The position numbers and the translations under genes were made by a program. From NCBI GenBank assembly GCA_019239895.1, contig JAFAZH010000004.1:62001-126000 (forward strand): a DNA stretch of 64,000 bases. Direction: 5' to 3'. Positions 8,956 to 18,250 of the stretch are shown piece by piece. The stretch is from Abditibacteriaceae bacterium. GTDB lineage: Bacteria > Armatimonadota > Abditibacteriia > Abditibacteriales > Abditibacteriaceae. How positions within the stretch are numbered: position 1 is the stretch's first letter; every line of letters starts with the position of its first letter. Under the pieces are notes generated by a model. The model saw only the letters and a list, made by a program, of their open reading frames with translations. It made no database searches and was not told the DNA's origin.

Positions 8956-11900
8956 ATGAAGCGAAAGGTAAACTTTGGTACTGGCTTGGTAGGTCTTTGC
9001 ACAGCATTGTTATGGGTTAACTCGGCGTCGTGCCAGGCGCAGTCGGCACCTACCGTAGAAGATTTCGACGGTGTCCATACTCACTACAACATATATCAGC
9101 TTAATCCAGCGTCAACTGCGCCAACTATCATACCCAATGGCATGAGCGGGAATTGTCTGAGATTGGCCACCGATTCCACTGTAACCTCTGACAATACTAT
9201 CACCTTCGACCGCACAGCGGGCGGTGTTTTTAGCCAGATTGTCGCCGAGTTCGATTTCCGCATCACTCTTGGCAACAATGGGCGTGCCGACGGGTTAGGC
9301 TTTGCCCTCGCCCACCTCAATAACAAAGGGCCGGATGGTAAGGTCGTTCTTAATCTGCCTGAACAGCCTGATCTTGCGGATTCCCTTGGAGTCGGGTTTG
9401 ATATTTATGACGATGCCCATCCCAATCCCAACTACGTATCCGTTCATTTTAATCAAGCTAACATTGTCCAACGTGATGCCGGTTTTGACTTGGCTTCAGG
9501 GCAGTTCATCCACGCCAGGATTGTAATGCAACCTGGCGGCAATTCATCCAACGTTAGCGTTTTTTTGACACCACCTGGCGGCACAGAAGTTTCGATAATT
9601 AATCAGTACCCAGTGCCCGGCTTCACATCTTACCCAAATTGTGGGGTATTCGGCGCGCGATGTGGTGGACAATCGGCGAACTTCGACCTCGACAACATTA
9701 ACGTCAGCTATGTGAGTCCTCCCGCCGCACCGGTTTCGGGCTTTTTCCAATTCGTTAAGACCCCCGGCGACCGCTTCATTGGTTATGCTCCTTATCGGAC
9801 AACGCCCACCACAGCTTCCATTACCGCTGATTTGCAGTTGCTCAGCCGCTATTTCAATGGCTTGATTCTTTATGGCACCGACATGACCGATCTTGGCGGT
9901 AACCATCCTATGTCGGCATGGATTATGAGTGAAGCCAAAAGACTGGGGTTCGGCGCAGTTATTCTAGGCATTAATGATCCTACTAATAGCTCTGAAGTCA
10001 ATAATGCTGCTGATCTGATCCTCCAATATAATACCAGCCTGGCTTTGGCAGTTTGCATTGGCAACGAAAGAATCTACAGGGGCCTTGATACCACTACCGA
10101 TTTAGCACAACTGAATGCTGCTCAAGCACAACTCAACGACCGCTTAGGCAGTGTGCGCGTGCCGGTTTCGACCTCAGAGACTTTAACCCAGTACCAGGGC
10201 GATCATACCAACAACCCAAACGTGGGGAATTTCGGGGATTTCTTATTGCCGAACATTTACGGTTTTTATGATCAGTCACAGCCTCGGCCCGTGGAGGCAG
10301 CCGAATGGGCACGTTCTCAAGGTGCCCTCATTTCCGACAGCTTCGGCAAGATTGTCCTCGTAAAAGAAACGGGCTGGCCCACGGCTGGCGGCACTAATGC
10401 TTCGGAAGAAAATCAACGGCAGTTTTTTGCAGCATATGCCAATGGGCCACAGTTTTTCGATGCCTCCAGCCCAGCCGTGCCAACGACTACTTTTGCAGCC
10501 TTCAATGCCGCATTTGAGGCTTTTGATCAACCGAATAAATCGGGGAGTACATTTGAACCCTATTTCGGAATTTTTAAGGCGGATCAAACGTTCAAACCCG
10601 CTGTAGACACCTTCCCAATCCTTCCGGCCCTCATACTTAACGTGGCAACGAACCCAACCACCAATCCGGTAACTTTCAGTGAAACTGCGGGCGAGAATGC
10701 TGCCACTGGCACTGTGACCCGCAATACTCCCACCGATGCAGACATGATCGTCAACCTAACCAGCAGCGACACCAGCAAAGTCACGGTGCCCGCAACCGTC
10801 ACCATTCCCGCCGGACAGACATCAGCAACTTTCCCCATTAGTGCGGTGGATAATACTATCGCCGATGGCCGGCAAACGGTCACTATTACAGCCAGTCAGA
10901 CTGGCTTTATGTCCGGCACGGCATCCGTCATTGTGACGGACAACGATGTGGCAACCCTCACTTTGAGTGTGGCTACCAATCCGGTGACTAATCCAGTTAG
11001 TTTCAGCGAAGGTGCCGGAACCAACGCGGCGACGGGCACCGTCACCCGCAATACACCCACTGATACGGCGCTGAACGTGAATCTGGCAAGCACCAGCACG
11101 GATAACAGACCAGTCAGAGCCTCGGTGCCAGCGACGGTGACGATTCCAGCGGACCAGACTTCTGTCACGTTCTCCATTGCGGCCATAGACAATGCTATCG
11201 CGGATGGTTCCCAAACCGTGGCTTTTACCGCCAGTGCCCCCGGCTTCACCGATGGCACCGCCCAGGCGACTGTGATGGATAACGACATCCCACAATTAGG
11301 TTTGAGTATCCCGGCTGGGCCATTGACTGAAGGTGGAACTTTGACCGCCACGCTCACCCGTAACACGCTCACGGATGCCGCGCTGACAGTCAATGTCAGC
11401 AGCAACCCTGCTGGCATCGTGTCACTTCCCTCTACAGTGACCATCCCCGCAGGTCAGGCAGCGGCCAACTTCACTATTGCCCAACCCGATGATGCCATTG
11501 CCTACGGGCCGCGCAGTGTTAATATCGCTGTCAGCAAAGATGGCTTTACCCCGGCTTCGGGCACCATCAATCTGGCAGACAATGACATTCCTGCGCTGAC
11601 CTTGACGCTCAATGCCGCCAACGTGGTCGAAGGCGGCAGCATCACTGGCACCGTGACGCGCAACACCCCACCCAGCAATGACTTGCCAGTGACGTTGGCC
11701 AGCAGTAATGCAGCCATTCCGGTGCCTACGGGGGTCACTATTCCCATTGGCCAAATGTCAGCGACCTTTACCATCAGCACCGCTAATGATGCGGTAGCGC
11801 AGGGCGACCGTAGCACCACTATTACCGCCACAGCCGGGACTTTGACGGATAAAAAGCCCTTTACTGTGGTGGATGATGATGGCCCAGCCGCCCTCACCTT

Positions 11901-13554
11901 GAGCATTAGTCCAACCACTTTCGCTGAGAATGGCAGCGCCACTGCTACGGTGACGCGCAATACTCCAACCGACATCGCCCTGGATGTGACAGTTACTACC
12001 AGTGATGCCAACGTCGCCAGCGTGCCAGCTACGGTCACTATTCCAGCAGGCAGCAACTTCGCCAGCTTCTCCATCAATGGGGTCAGTAATCACACGGTAG
12101 ATAACTCGCATACAGCCGTCATCAGTGCCAGCAGTGGCGGCTTGACAGCCACTCCGGTGACAGTGACGGTGACCAACAGCGATGTCGCACCACCCGTGCC
12201 CACCATCAGCAGCATCGCCCCGGCCAGTGGGCCAGTCGGCGCTCAAGTAACGATCACGGGCACGAACCTCAGTGGCGCAACGGTGAAGTTTGGCACTGTC
12301 CTGGCGGTGGTAGATGCTGAATCATCTTCGGACACCAAGTTGGTCGTCACGGTGCCTAACGATGTGTCCGTGGGTAATACGACTATCACCATTACGACTG
12401 GCAATGGCAGCACCAACCATGCCTTTACTGTAACCAAGCTGACCAGCTTTACCATCAGCGGCTCGGTGCTTACCAAAGTCGGCACAGCGGGCAAACCGGT
12501 CACGGGCGTTAAAGTGGTGCTGTTGCCCCTCAAGGTCACTGGCACGCCAACCGCCAGTGCCATTCAAGATGCGGTCTTAGACTTTCTAACTTCACCGGCC
12601 ACATTCAAGCCAGTGCCGGTGGTGGTGGATAGCAATGGCAACTACAGCTTCAGCCAACTGGCGGCTGGCACCTATGTCGTAGCGCCTTATAAGGTGGGCA
12701 CCTCGTTCAAGAGCGCCACCGCGCCAGGGCTACCCTATCAAGTTATAACCCTGAGCACGAAGAACGCGGTGAATGTCAACTTCGTGGTCAGCACGACCGA
12801 GACCACTAAACCGCAGGTGACAGTGACGACGCCGACCAACAATGCCACCTTCACCGCCGCCAAGGTGCCTGCGGCTAAAGGCGCAGTGGCCGACACCAGC
12901 GGTATTCTGGGCGTGGGTGTGGTATTGGCTCGCCTCAATAGTGCCAGCCCCACCAGCCTTAACCTCAGCCTGTATAACTGGACAACTAACAAGTTCGATG
13001 CCGCCTTTACCCTTAGCTCTACCGCTAATCTGTTCACCAAGGTGCTGCCTGCCGAAATCAAAGCAGCTACCGTAGCTGGGAACGGTTGGACAACGCCTTT
13101 GCCGCTCAACCTGGCTATTGGCACCTACCGCGTGATTCCCTTTGCGGTAGATAAAAACTTCAACATTGGTTATCCGTTGCCAGTGGGAACTACCCTGCTG
13201 ATGGGCAACTTTAAGGTTGGGGCCGCGACCCGCAGTTTGGATGAACCTCAACCTGCTGTGGTGAAGCTGTCCACCGCCAAAGCGCAAGCTGCGACTAATA
13301 GTATCCAACTGCGGTTCTTAGCAGCTTTGGATACCGATACAGCCAGCGATGTCTCACATTACAGTGTGACGCTCAACGGGCAACTTGTGGTGGTAGAAAG
13401 TGCCGGGTATAATGCCAGCACGCATACTGTTATCTTGGGCTTAACAGAAGGCAATCTACGCACGGGCGATAAAATCTCTGTGCAATGGAATGATCTGGTG
13501 GATGCTCAAGGCAACGTGTGCGCTGGGCAAAGCGGGACTTTGACAGCGGGCTAG
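8956..13554 (+). CDS. Large secreted protein: L-type lectin-like, GH17-like, Calx-beta repeats, IPT/TIG
   Basis: Signal peptide at residues 1-29 (ends NSASCQAQ). Residues about 35-255 resemble an L-type (legume) lectin fold (EFDFRITLGNNGRADGLGFALAH). Residues about 260-545 resemble a family 17 glycoside hydrolase: candidate acid E371 in IGNER and candidate nucleophile E471 in KETGWPT, both in typical GH17 contexts. Then come four to five Calx-beta-like repeats (about 555-1080; each with TVTRNTPTD, VTIPAGQ and VTDND-type words), an IPT/TIG domain (about 1085-1160), a carboxypeptidase-regulatory-like domain and a beta-rich C-terminus. Likely role: extracellular binding and cleavage of beta-1,3-glucan-type polymers. 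No sortase or PEP-CTERM tail is seen. The strong AAAGGTGG ribosome-binding site supports the start. Confidence 0.8.
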   Translation: MKRKVNFGTGLVGLCTALLWVNSASCQAQSAPTVEDFDGVHTHYNIYQLNPASTAPTIIPNGMSGNCLRLATDSTVTSDNTITFDRTAGGVFSQIVAEFDFRITLGNNGRADGLGFALAHLNNKGPDGKVVLNLPEQPDLADSLGVGFDIYDDAHPNPNYVSVHFNQANIVQRDAGFDLASGQFIHARIVMQPGGNSSNVSVFLTPPGGTEVSIINQYPVPGFTSYPNCGVFGARCGGQSANFDLDNINVSYVSPPAAPVSGFFQFVKTPGDRFIGYAPYRTTPTTASITADLQLLSRYFNGLILYGTDMTDLGGNHPMSAWIMSEAKRLGFGAVILGINDPTNSSEVNNAADLILQYNTSLALAVCIGNERIYRGLDTTTDLAQLNAAQAQLNDRLGSVRVPVSTSETLTQYQGDHTNNPNVGNFGDFLLPNIYGFYDQSQPRPVEAAEWARSQGALISDSFGKIVLVKETGWPTAGGTNASEENQRQFFAAYANGPQFFDASSPAVPTTTFAAFNAAFEAFDQPNKSGSTFEPYFGIFKADQTFKPAVDTFPILPALILNVATNPTTNPVTFSETAGENAATGTVTRNTPTDADMIVNLTSSDTSKVTVPATVTIPAGQTSATFPISAVDNTIADGRQTVTITASQTGFMSGTASVIVTDNDVATLTLSVATNPVTNPVSFSEGAGTNAATGTVTRNTPTDTALNVNLASTSTDNRPVRASVPATVTIPADQTSVTFSIAAIDNAIADGSQTVAFTASAPGFTDGTAQATVMDNDIPQLGLSIPAGPLTEGGTLTATLTRNTLTDAALTVNVSSNPAGIVSLPSTVTIPAGQAAANFTIAQPDDAIAYGPRSVNIAVSKDGFTPASGTINLADNDIPALTLTLNAANVVEGGSITGTVTRNTPPSNDLPVTLASSNAAIPVPTGVTIPIGQMSATFTISTANDAVAQGDRSTTITATAGTLTDKKPFTVVDDDGPAALTLSISPTTFAENGSATATVTRNTPTDIALDVTVTTSDANVASVPATVTIPAGSNFASFSINGVSNHTVDNSHTAVISASSGGLTATPVTVTVTNSDVAPPVPTISSIAPASGPVGAQVTITGTNLSGATVKFGTVLAVVDAESSSDTKLVVTVPNDVSVGNTTITITTGNGSTNHAFTVTKLTSFTISGSVLTKVGTAGKPVTGVKVVLLPLKVTGTPTASAIQDAVLDFLTSPATFKPVPVVVDSNGNYSFSQLAAGTYVVAPYKVGTSFKSATAPGLPYQVITLSTKNAVNVNFVVSTTETTKPQVTVTTPTNNATFTAAKVPAAKGAVADTSGILGVGVVLARLNSASPTSLNLSLYNWTTNKFDAAFTLSSTANLFTKVLPAEIKAATVAGNGWTTPLPLNLAIGTYRVIPFAVDKNFNIGYPLPVGTTLLMGNFKVGAATRSLDEPQPAVVKLSTAKAQAATNSIQLRFLAALDTDTASDVSHYSVTLNGQLVVVESAGYNASTHTVILGLTEGNLRTGDKISVQWNDLVDAQGNVCAGQSGTLTAG

Positions 13555-13566
13555 CTTCTTAATCTA

Positions 13567-13611
13567 AGAGCCATAAGGGACGAGCTATAGTAGTTCGTCC
13601 CTTATGGCTCT
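13567..13611 (+). terminator. Perfect 17-bp hairpin after the 1532-aa gene
   Basis: The arms 13567-13583 and 13595-13611 are perfectly complementary (AGAGCCATAAGGGACGA) with an 11-nt loop. There is no U-run downstream, so it may terminate transcription poorly and instead protect the mRNA 3' end. It lies between two same-strand genes. Confidence 0.55.
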
Positions 13612-13635
13612 CAAACGGGTAAACTGGGAAGTAAT

Positions 13636-15186
13636 ATGAATAGGTTAAGAAAACGAGCAGGGAAATTTAAGTGTAGCGTGGCGGGGTTCATTGCTTTAGG
13701 CATAGTTGGTCTCACGACTTTAGTGCATAGCCAGACAGTGTTGCCGCCAGTGGACATCCTTAAGGCACCAAGTGCTGATGTCATCAAACCGGGTAATGCC
13801 ACAGCCAGTTCCGGCTATGTTCCACTGTCTAAAGGCACCTTAAATTTCAACAAACACATCGCGCCCATTATTTATGATAATTGCGCTTCCTGTCATCATC
13901 CCGGTGAAGTTGCGCCTTTCCCCTTATTGACCTATCAGGACGTAAAGAAGCGTGCTAAGCAAATCGCGCTCGTCACCGCAGACCACACCATGCCGCCCTG
14001 GAAAGCGGATGCCGGGCACGAGCAGTTTTTGGATGCGCGCCTCTTGAGCCAACAGCAGATTGGCATGATTCAGCAATGGGTGGCCGAAGGCGCACCAGAG
14101 GGCAAAGCCGCGGACCTGCCGCCGCTCCCCAAGTTTGCTTCCGGTTGGAAGTTAGGCCAACCCGATGCCATCTTTGAGCCAGACGCACCTTACCAGGTGG
14201 CCGCCGATGGCGCGGATGTTTATCGTTGTTTTGTGATTCCCACCAATTACACCGAAGACCGCTGGGTAGCGGCGGTCGAGGTGCATCCTGGCAATCGTAA
14301 AATTGTGCATCATGTCATTGCCTTTCTGGATAGAACTGGCCAGGCGCGCAAGCTAGACGCCGCCGATCCCGGCCCTGGCTATACCTCGACGGGTGGCGGC
14401 ATTGGTTTTCCACCGAAGTCAGGTGGCTTAGGCGGCTGGGCACCCGGCAATGAGCCGCGTTTACTACCTGCCGGGTTGGGCATGTATCTGCCCAAAGGCA
14501 CCGATATTGTTTTGCAGGTGCATTACCATAAGAGCGGTAAACCTGAAGTAGACCGCACACAAATCGGCGTGTATTTCTGCAAAAACCCGGTGGATAAACG
14601 GGTGCGCACTGTACCCATGCTGTATTTGCCTCTGCGCATTCCCGCTGGGGATAAGCAATATGTGGTGCATACGGATATGAAGGCACCCGCTGATATTACG
14701 GTGCAGGGCGTCATGCCTCACATGCACTTGCTAGGCCGGGAAATGACCGTGACCGCCACTCCACCCAACGGCACGACGCGCCAGTTGGTGCATGTGCCGG
14801 ATTGGGATTTTAACTGGCAGACCACCTACGCTTTTAAAGAGCCAGTGCCCCTGCCCGCTGGCTCGAAACTCGAACTCACAGCCCGCTACGACAACTCAGC
14901 CGATAATCCGGTGAATCCCCATAATCCACCGCAAGAGGTGCGCTGGGGTGAAGAAACCACTAATGAAATGTGCATTGCCTTTGTGTATTACACGGTGGAC
15001 GAAGAACACTTAACACAGGGCAAAGTCGCACCCGGCTTTGGCGAGGGATTCGGGGCCGCGGCCTTCACCGGCAATCCCCAGGGCCTGCTCCGTCAACTCA
15101 CACAGATGTTCGATAAGAACGGCGATGGCGTTCTGGATGACCAGGAAAAAGCCGCGATGAACCAGTTCATTCGCAGTAATGGATAG
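13636..15186 (+). CDS. Exported c-type cytochrome / copper type II monooxygenase with EF-hand
   Basis: A hydrophobic signal segment occupies about residues 13-33. A heme c site CASCH (83-87) lies in a short cytochrome domain (HIAPIIYDNCASCHHPGEVAPF). Residues about 170-460 resemble copper type II ascorbate-dependent monooxygenases (PHM-like): H225-H226 in IVHHVIAF, H296/H298 in QVHYH and H362-M363-H364 in MPHMHLLG are candidate copper ligands. A single EF-hand (DKNGDGVLDDQE, from 493) is at the C-terminus. Proteins of this build are usually periplasmic oxidases of unknown substrate. The ATG has GGAAG upstream. Confidence 0.82.
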   Translation: MNRLRKRAGKFKCSVAGFIALGIVGLTTLVHSQTVLPPVDILKAPSADVIKPGNATASSGYVPLSKGTLNFNKHIAPIIYDNCASCHHPGEVAPFPLLTYQDVKKRAKQIALVTADHTMPPWKADAGHEQFLDARLLSQQQIGMIQQWVAEGAPEGKAADLPPLPKFASGWKLGQPDAIFEPDAPYQVAADGADVYRCFVIPTNYTEDRWVAAVEVHPGNRKIVHHVIAFLDRTGQARKLDAADPGPGYTSTGGGIGFPPKSGGLGGWAPGNEPRLLPAGLGMYLPKGTDIVLQVHYHKSGKPEVDRTQIGVYFCKNPVDKRVRTVPMLYLPLRIPAGDKQYVVHTDMKAPADITVQGVMPHMHLLGREMTVTATPPNGTTRQLVHVPDWDFNWQTTYAFKEPVPLPAGSKLELTARYDNSADNPVNPHNPPQEVRWGEETTNEMCIAFVYYTVDEEHLTQGKVAPGFGEGFGAAAFTGNPQGLLRQLTQMFDKNGDGVLDDQEKAAMNQFIRSNG

Positions 15187-15307
15187 CACTCGTTCTAGAA
15201 GATAGAGGATCGAGGATCGTTAAATCAGAGGATAACTGGCCTCTGCTTAGCCTTGCGATCTTCTATCCTCTATCCTCCATCCTCAAATTCCCGTGCTTCT
15301 GTGGCTA
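15185..15307. repeat. Word-type inverted repeat A2 between convergent genes
   Basis: It fills the 118-bp gap between the stop of the copper monooxygenase and the stop of the DUF1361 gene. The inner arms are GATAGAGGATCGAGGATCG-type words facing their complements, around a CAGAGG...CCTCTG core. The right outer arm ends in TTCTGTGGCTAA as in A1, A3 and A4. The left outer arm is degenerate. Confidence 0.75.
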
Positions 15308-15946
15308 ACCTTTAACCTTAAATCTACTCAAGCGTTCCTTCACGCCATCCACCCAAATATCGAGAGCTTCGTAAAGCCCCCATAACACCAGGGCGAAAAC
15401 AAAGATAGAAAACGAGAGGACGGGCCGAAAGGGGATACCTACTAAGGTTGTGCCCACCATCTTGGGATGCGTCCATAAATCCCACGAGTTATAGCGCAGA
15501 ATCAGCCCTAAATAAACGCCGACAGAAAGCAGGAGAAAGAGGAATGGGGCCACGAGGGGGAAGGGCAAGCGCCAGACGCGCAACATGCGCTCGACAGGCC
15601 GGATTGACAGCGTTAAGGCTAAAACACCGCAGCCGCTATAGCAAAAATAGAAGAAGGCGAATAAGCCAATCGCAAAGAGATATTGAGGATCAGATTCGCC
15701 GCGCGTATAGAGATGATTGCGCTCCACCAATTGTAATAAGTGCCGCCATTCGGTGAGCAAATAGCACGTATTGGGGACAAACGCCAACCACAGAAACCCC
15801 ACGACAACAACCCCGATCCAGAGCAGAGGATTGTGTCCTGCGATGGCGCGGCGTCCCAACGCGCCAAGAGCATAACCCAACGCTACAGGGATAACCGCCA
15901 GCCCCAGGTTCCAGAGGGTATGGTAGAGAAAACCGCTGAGATTCAA
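15305..15946 (-). CDS. DUF1361-family membrane protein
   Basis: 213 aa with about six hydrophobic segments, including VVGFLWLAFVPNTCYLLTEW, which matches the conserved LWLxFxPNxxYxxTD motif of DUF1361 proteins. The family has no established function. The start is TTG at 15946, overlapping the TGA stop of the acetate kinase gene by 3 nt, so translation is probably coupled to ackA. No obvious Shine-Dalgarno sequence is present. Confidence 0.8.
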   Translation of the reverse strand: MNLSGFLYHTLWNLGLAVIPVALGYALGALGRRAIAGHNPLLWIGVVVVGFLWLAFVPNTCYLLTEWRHLLQLVERNHLYTRGESDPQYLFAIGLFAFFYFCYSGCGVLALTLSIRPVERMLRVWRLPFPLVAPFLFLLLSVGVYLGLILRYNSWDLWTHPKMVGTTLVGIPFRPVLSFSIFVFALVLWGLYEALDIWVDGVKERLSRFKVKG

Positions 15947-17145
15947 GAGGCTATCAGTCGAGCGGCGTCGCGCGCGACAATAATCTCCTCATCGGTGGGA
16001 ATCACCCAGATTTGCACGCGTGAACCGTCGGCCTGAATAGCGCGTTCGGCGGGGCCAGTCTGGTTTTTAGCGGGGTCTAAGCGGGCACCGATACAGTCTA
16101 AATCACGGCATACCGACTCTCGCACCGCTACCGAGTTCTCGCCTATCCCGCCCGTGAAGGTAATCGCATCGCATCCGCCCATCTGCACATAATAAGCACC
16201 GATATAATGTCGGATTTTGTGACAGAAGACATCGAAGGCCAACCGCGCACGCTCATTGCCCGCGTTCATCGCTTCTTCCACATCCCGCATATCACCACTG
16301 GCAACGCCACTGATACCCTTTAGACCGGATTCCTTAATCTCGATACGGTCATACTCTGCGGGTGTAATACCGGCGCGTCGAATGATGTAATTGACAGCCC
16401 CCGCGTCATAATCGCCCGGACGTGTGCTCATCATAGTGCCGCTTTGCGGCGTCAAACCTGAAGCGATATTAACGCTGTGGCCATACTTGACCGCACAGAC
16501 CGAAGTTCCCGAACCCAGATGGCACAGGATAATTTTGAGCGCGTTAGGTTTATCGGTTAGCTGTCCCACCCGATTGGAAACATAGCGATGGCTGCACGAG
16601 TGAAACCCATAACGACGCACGCCATACCTTTGCTGCCATTCATAGGGCAAGCCATAGGTATAAGCTTCAGGAGCGACGGTGTGGTGGAAGCCAGTCTCAA
16701 AGGAGGCTGTCTGTGGTGTGCCAGGCAAAAGCTGCTGAAAAATTTCAATCCCCGTAAGACTGGGCGGATTATGCACCGGGGCTAAGGCTACCATCTCACG
16801 AATCACATTAATCTCAGGCTCACTCAGTATTGCCGCATCACCCAACTTCATACCGTCATGGGCGATCTTATGACCCACTACATCAATCTCATCCAGCGTC
16901 TGCAATGCGCCATGCCCCGACGACACAATTTGATCCAGCATCCATTGAATGCCAGTGCGATGATCCGGCACTGGCATCTCCACCCGCAATGATACTTCAG
17001 CCCGTTGGGGCAGGGAGTGTTTTAAGACGGCCAGGTCGCTACCTAAGCGATCAATATGTCCTTGCGCTAAGACATGCGCCTCTGGCATCTGATAAAGCTT
17101 ATATTTGAGTGTGGCCCCGCCACAGTTCACTACTAAAACATTCAT
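15943..17145 (-). CDS. ackA: Acetate kinase family protein
   Basis: 400 aa, the normal AckA length. The ASKHA phosphotransfer fold is visible: N-terminal MNVLVVNCGGATLKYKLY, RRYGFHSCSHRYVS, the phosphate loop HLGSGTSVCAVKYGHSVN, MMSTRPGDYDAG and FTGGIGENS. It would interconvert acetate plus ATP and acetyl phosphate plus ADP. Several signature residues deviate from well-known AckA (GGATLKY for GSSSLKY, GSGTS for GNGAS), so another short-chain acid kinase activity is possible. No pta is nearby. It is the upstream partner of the overlapping DUF1361 gene. Confidence 0.85.
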   Translation of the reverse strand: MNVLVVNCGGATLKYKLYQMPEAHVLAQGHIDRLGSDLAVLKHSLPQRAEVSLRVEMPVPDHRTGIQWMLDQIVSSGHGALQTLDEIDVVGHKIAHDGMKLGDAAILSEPEINVIREMVALAPVHNPPSLTGIEIFQQLLPGTPQTASFETGFHHTVAPEAYTYGLPYEWQQRYGVRRYGFHSCSHRYVSNRVGQLTDKPNALKIILCHLGSGTSVCAVKYGHSVNIASGLTPQSGTMMSTRPGDYDAGAVNYIIRRAGITPAEYDRIEIKESGLKGISGVASGDMRDVEEAMNAGNERARLAFDVFCHKIRHYIGAYYVQMGGCDAITFTGGIGENSVAVRESVCRDLDCIGARLDPAKNQTGPAERAIQADGSRVQIWVIPTDEEIIVARDAARLIAS

Positions 17146-17211
17146 AATTCGTTAGCGAGATTAGCCGTAGCCCCAATAAGCAAACGAGGTCGCAGGATAT
17201 CCTCGACCAGG

Positions 17212-18117
17212 TTATTTACCCTTGGGGGCTAAATTGGCAGCGAGTTCTTCGGGTGTGACTTTCGACTCCACGCCCTTAGCGGGCACTTCGGCTTTGGCTG
17301 TCCAAAGGATAGCGTTCAGCACCAATTTGCGCTGGTCGTCAATGCCCCAGTTTTTATGAAAATGGCCCCCGGTAAAGCCAAAACCGCGCCCACCATCGGG
17401 CCGTTCTACTGCCCATGCGGTATGTTGAGGTGTCTTGGCGGCAACTTCGGCACGCACCGTGGCGTTGCCCTCATGCGGGCCGTTAGCGCGGCTCATCGTG
17501 GTCGCGGGTGGGACATCGGTAAGAATGGGAGTAACGCCCTGCATTCCCGCTTTGAAGCGCATGTGGAAATACCACTCATCGGTAGTGCTAAAGGGCTGCA
17601 CGCCGTTGGTGATGGGATGTTTGGGTAATGTTTGGTAGTTAGCCGTCCAGACGGGATTGACCGACCAGTCTGGCTCAAAGTAGCCACCCAACCATTGCAA
17701 GAATTCCGGGCCACCGGGAGTAATGGGTACCTCTACCGCATAGTGCAAACAAACAAAGCCACAGCCCCGCTTCATTTGTGCCGCGAGTTGCTGCAAATGG
17801 TCGCCTTCCAGTGCCGGATGGCCGGGGCCTCCATCAGCGTAAATCAAGATGGTATCGGCCTTAGCTAAATCCGCAGCGGAAGGCCAGGCATCGTTGAGAT
17901 ACGCTTTCACATCAACTTGCGGCGCATTGAAATCCAGGCATCGCTTGAGCAGCAACACGCCTGCATTATGTTCATGCTCGCCTGGGCCATGACTGGGCCG
18001 TCCGGCGATCATCAGCACCAGCTTCTTATCGGCAGCCCGTGCCTGGGGCGAAGACGCGACGGTTGTCCACAAAGCAGCACCAAAGAGCAAGAGAGAAGCG
18101 ATTTTATTCATGTTCAT
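17212..18117 (-). CDS. Exported ThuA-like protein
   Basis: Signal peptide (ends SSPQARA, about residue 28) followed by a ThuA fold, a glutamine-amidotransferase-like domain. Visible elements are KKLVLMIAGRPSHGPGEHEH, GGPGHPALEGDHLQQLAAQMKRGCGFVCLHYA and GFTGGHFHKNW. ThuA proteins are linked to trehalose/3-keto-sugar use; the exported versions have no proven reaction. A second ThuA domain lies in the fusion at 23924-25990. ATG at 18111 is an equally good start. The gene lies downstream of a terminator that follows the MFS gene. Confidence 0.85.
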   Translation of the reverse strand: MNMNKIASLLLFGAALWTTVASSPQARAADKKLVLMIAGRPSHGPGEHEHNAGVLLLKRCLDFNAPQVDVKAYLNDAWPSAADLAKADTILIYADGGPGHPALEGDHLQQLAAQMKRGCGFVCLHYAVEVPITPGGPEFLQWLGGYFEPDWSVNPVWTANYQTLPKHPITNGVQPFSTTDEWYFHMRFKAGMQGVTPILTDVPPATTMSRANGPHEGNATVRAEVAAKTPQHTAWAVERPDGGRGFGFTGGHFHKNWGIDDQRKLVLNAILWTAKAEVPAKGVESKVTPEELAANLAPKGK

Positions 18118-18154
18118 AAAGTTCTTTAAAAATTCATTCTAACATTCTCTACTT

Positions 18155-18215
18155 TAAAAATAAAAGCAGGGTAAATCAGAGGCTGCATAGCATCAGTCTC
18201 TCACCTACCCTGCTT
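18155..18215 (-). terminator. Rho-independent terminator after the MFS gene
   Basis: Arms AAGCAGGGTA (18164-18173) and TACCCTGCTT (18206-18215) form a stem. On the minus strand it is followed by TTTATTTTT. It would stop most transcripts from the MFS gene before the ThuA gene. Confidence 0.75.
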
Positions 18216-18250
18216 ATGATTCAACCGTTGTGCGGTGGGGCTAACCCTGG

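Noticed and set aside
10584-12563. Several minus-strand open frames of 100-190 codons
   Set aside because: They mirror the Calx-beta repeats of the large secreted protein; repetitive Val/Thr-rich coding DNA leaves the opposite strand open.
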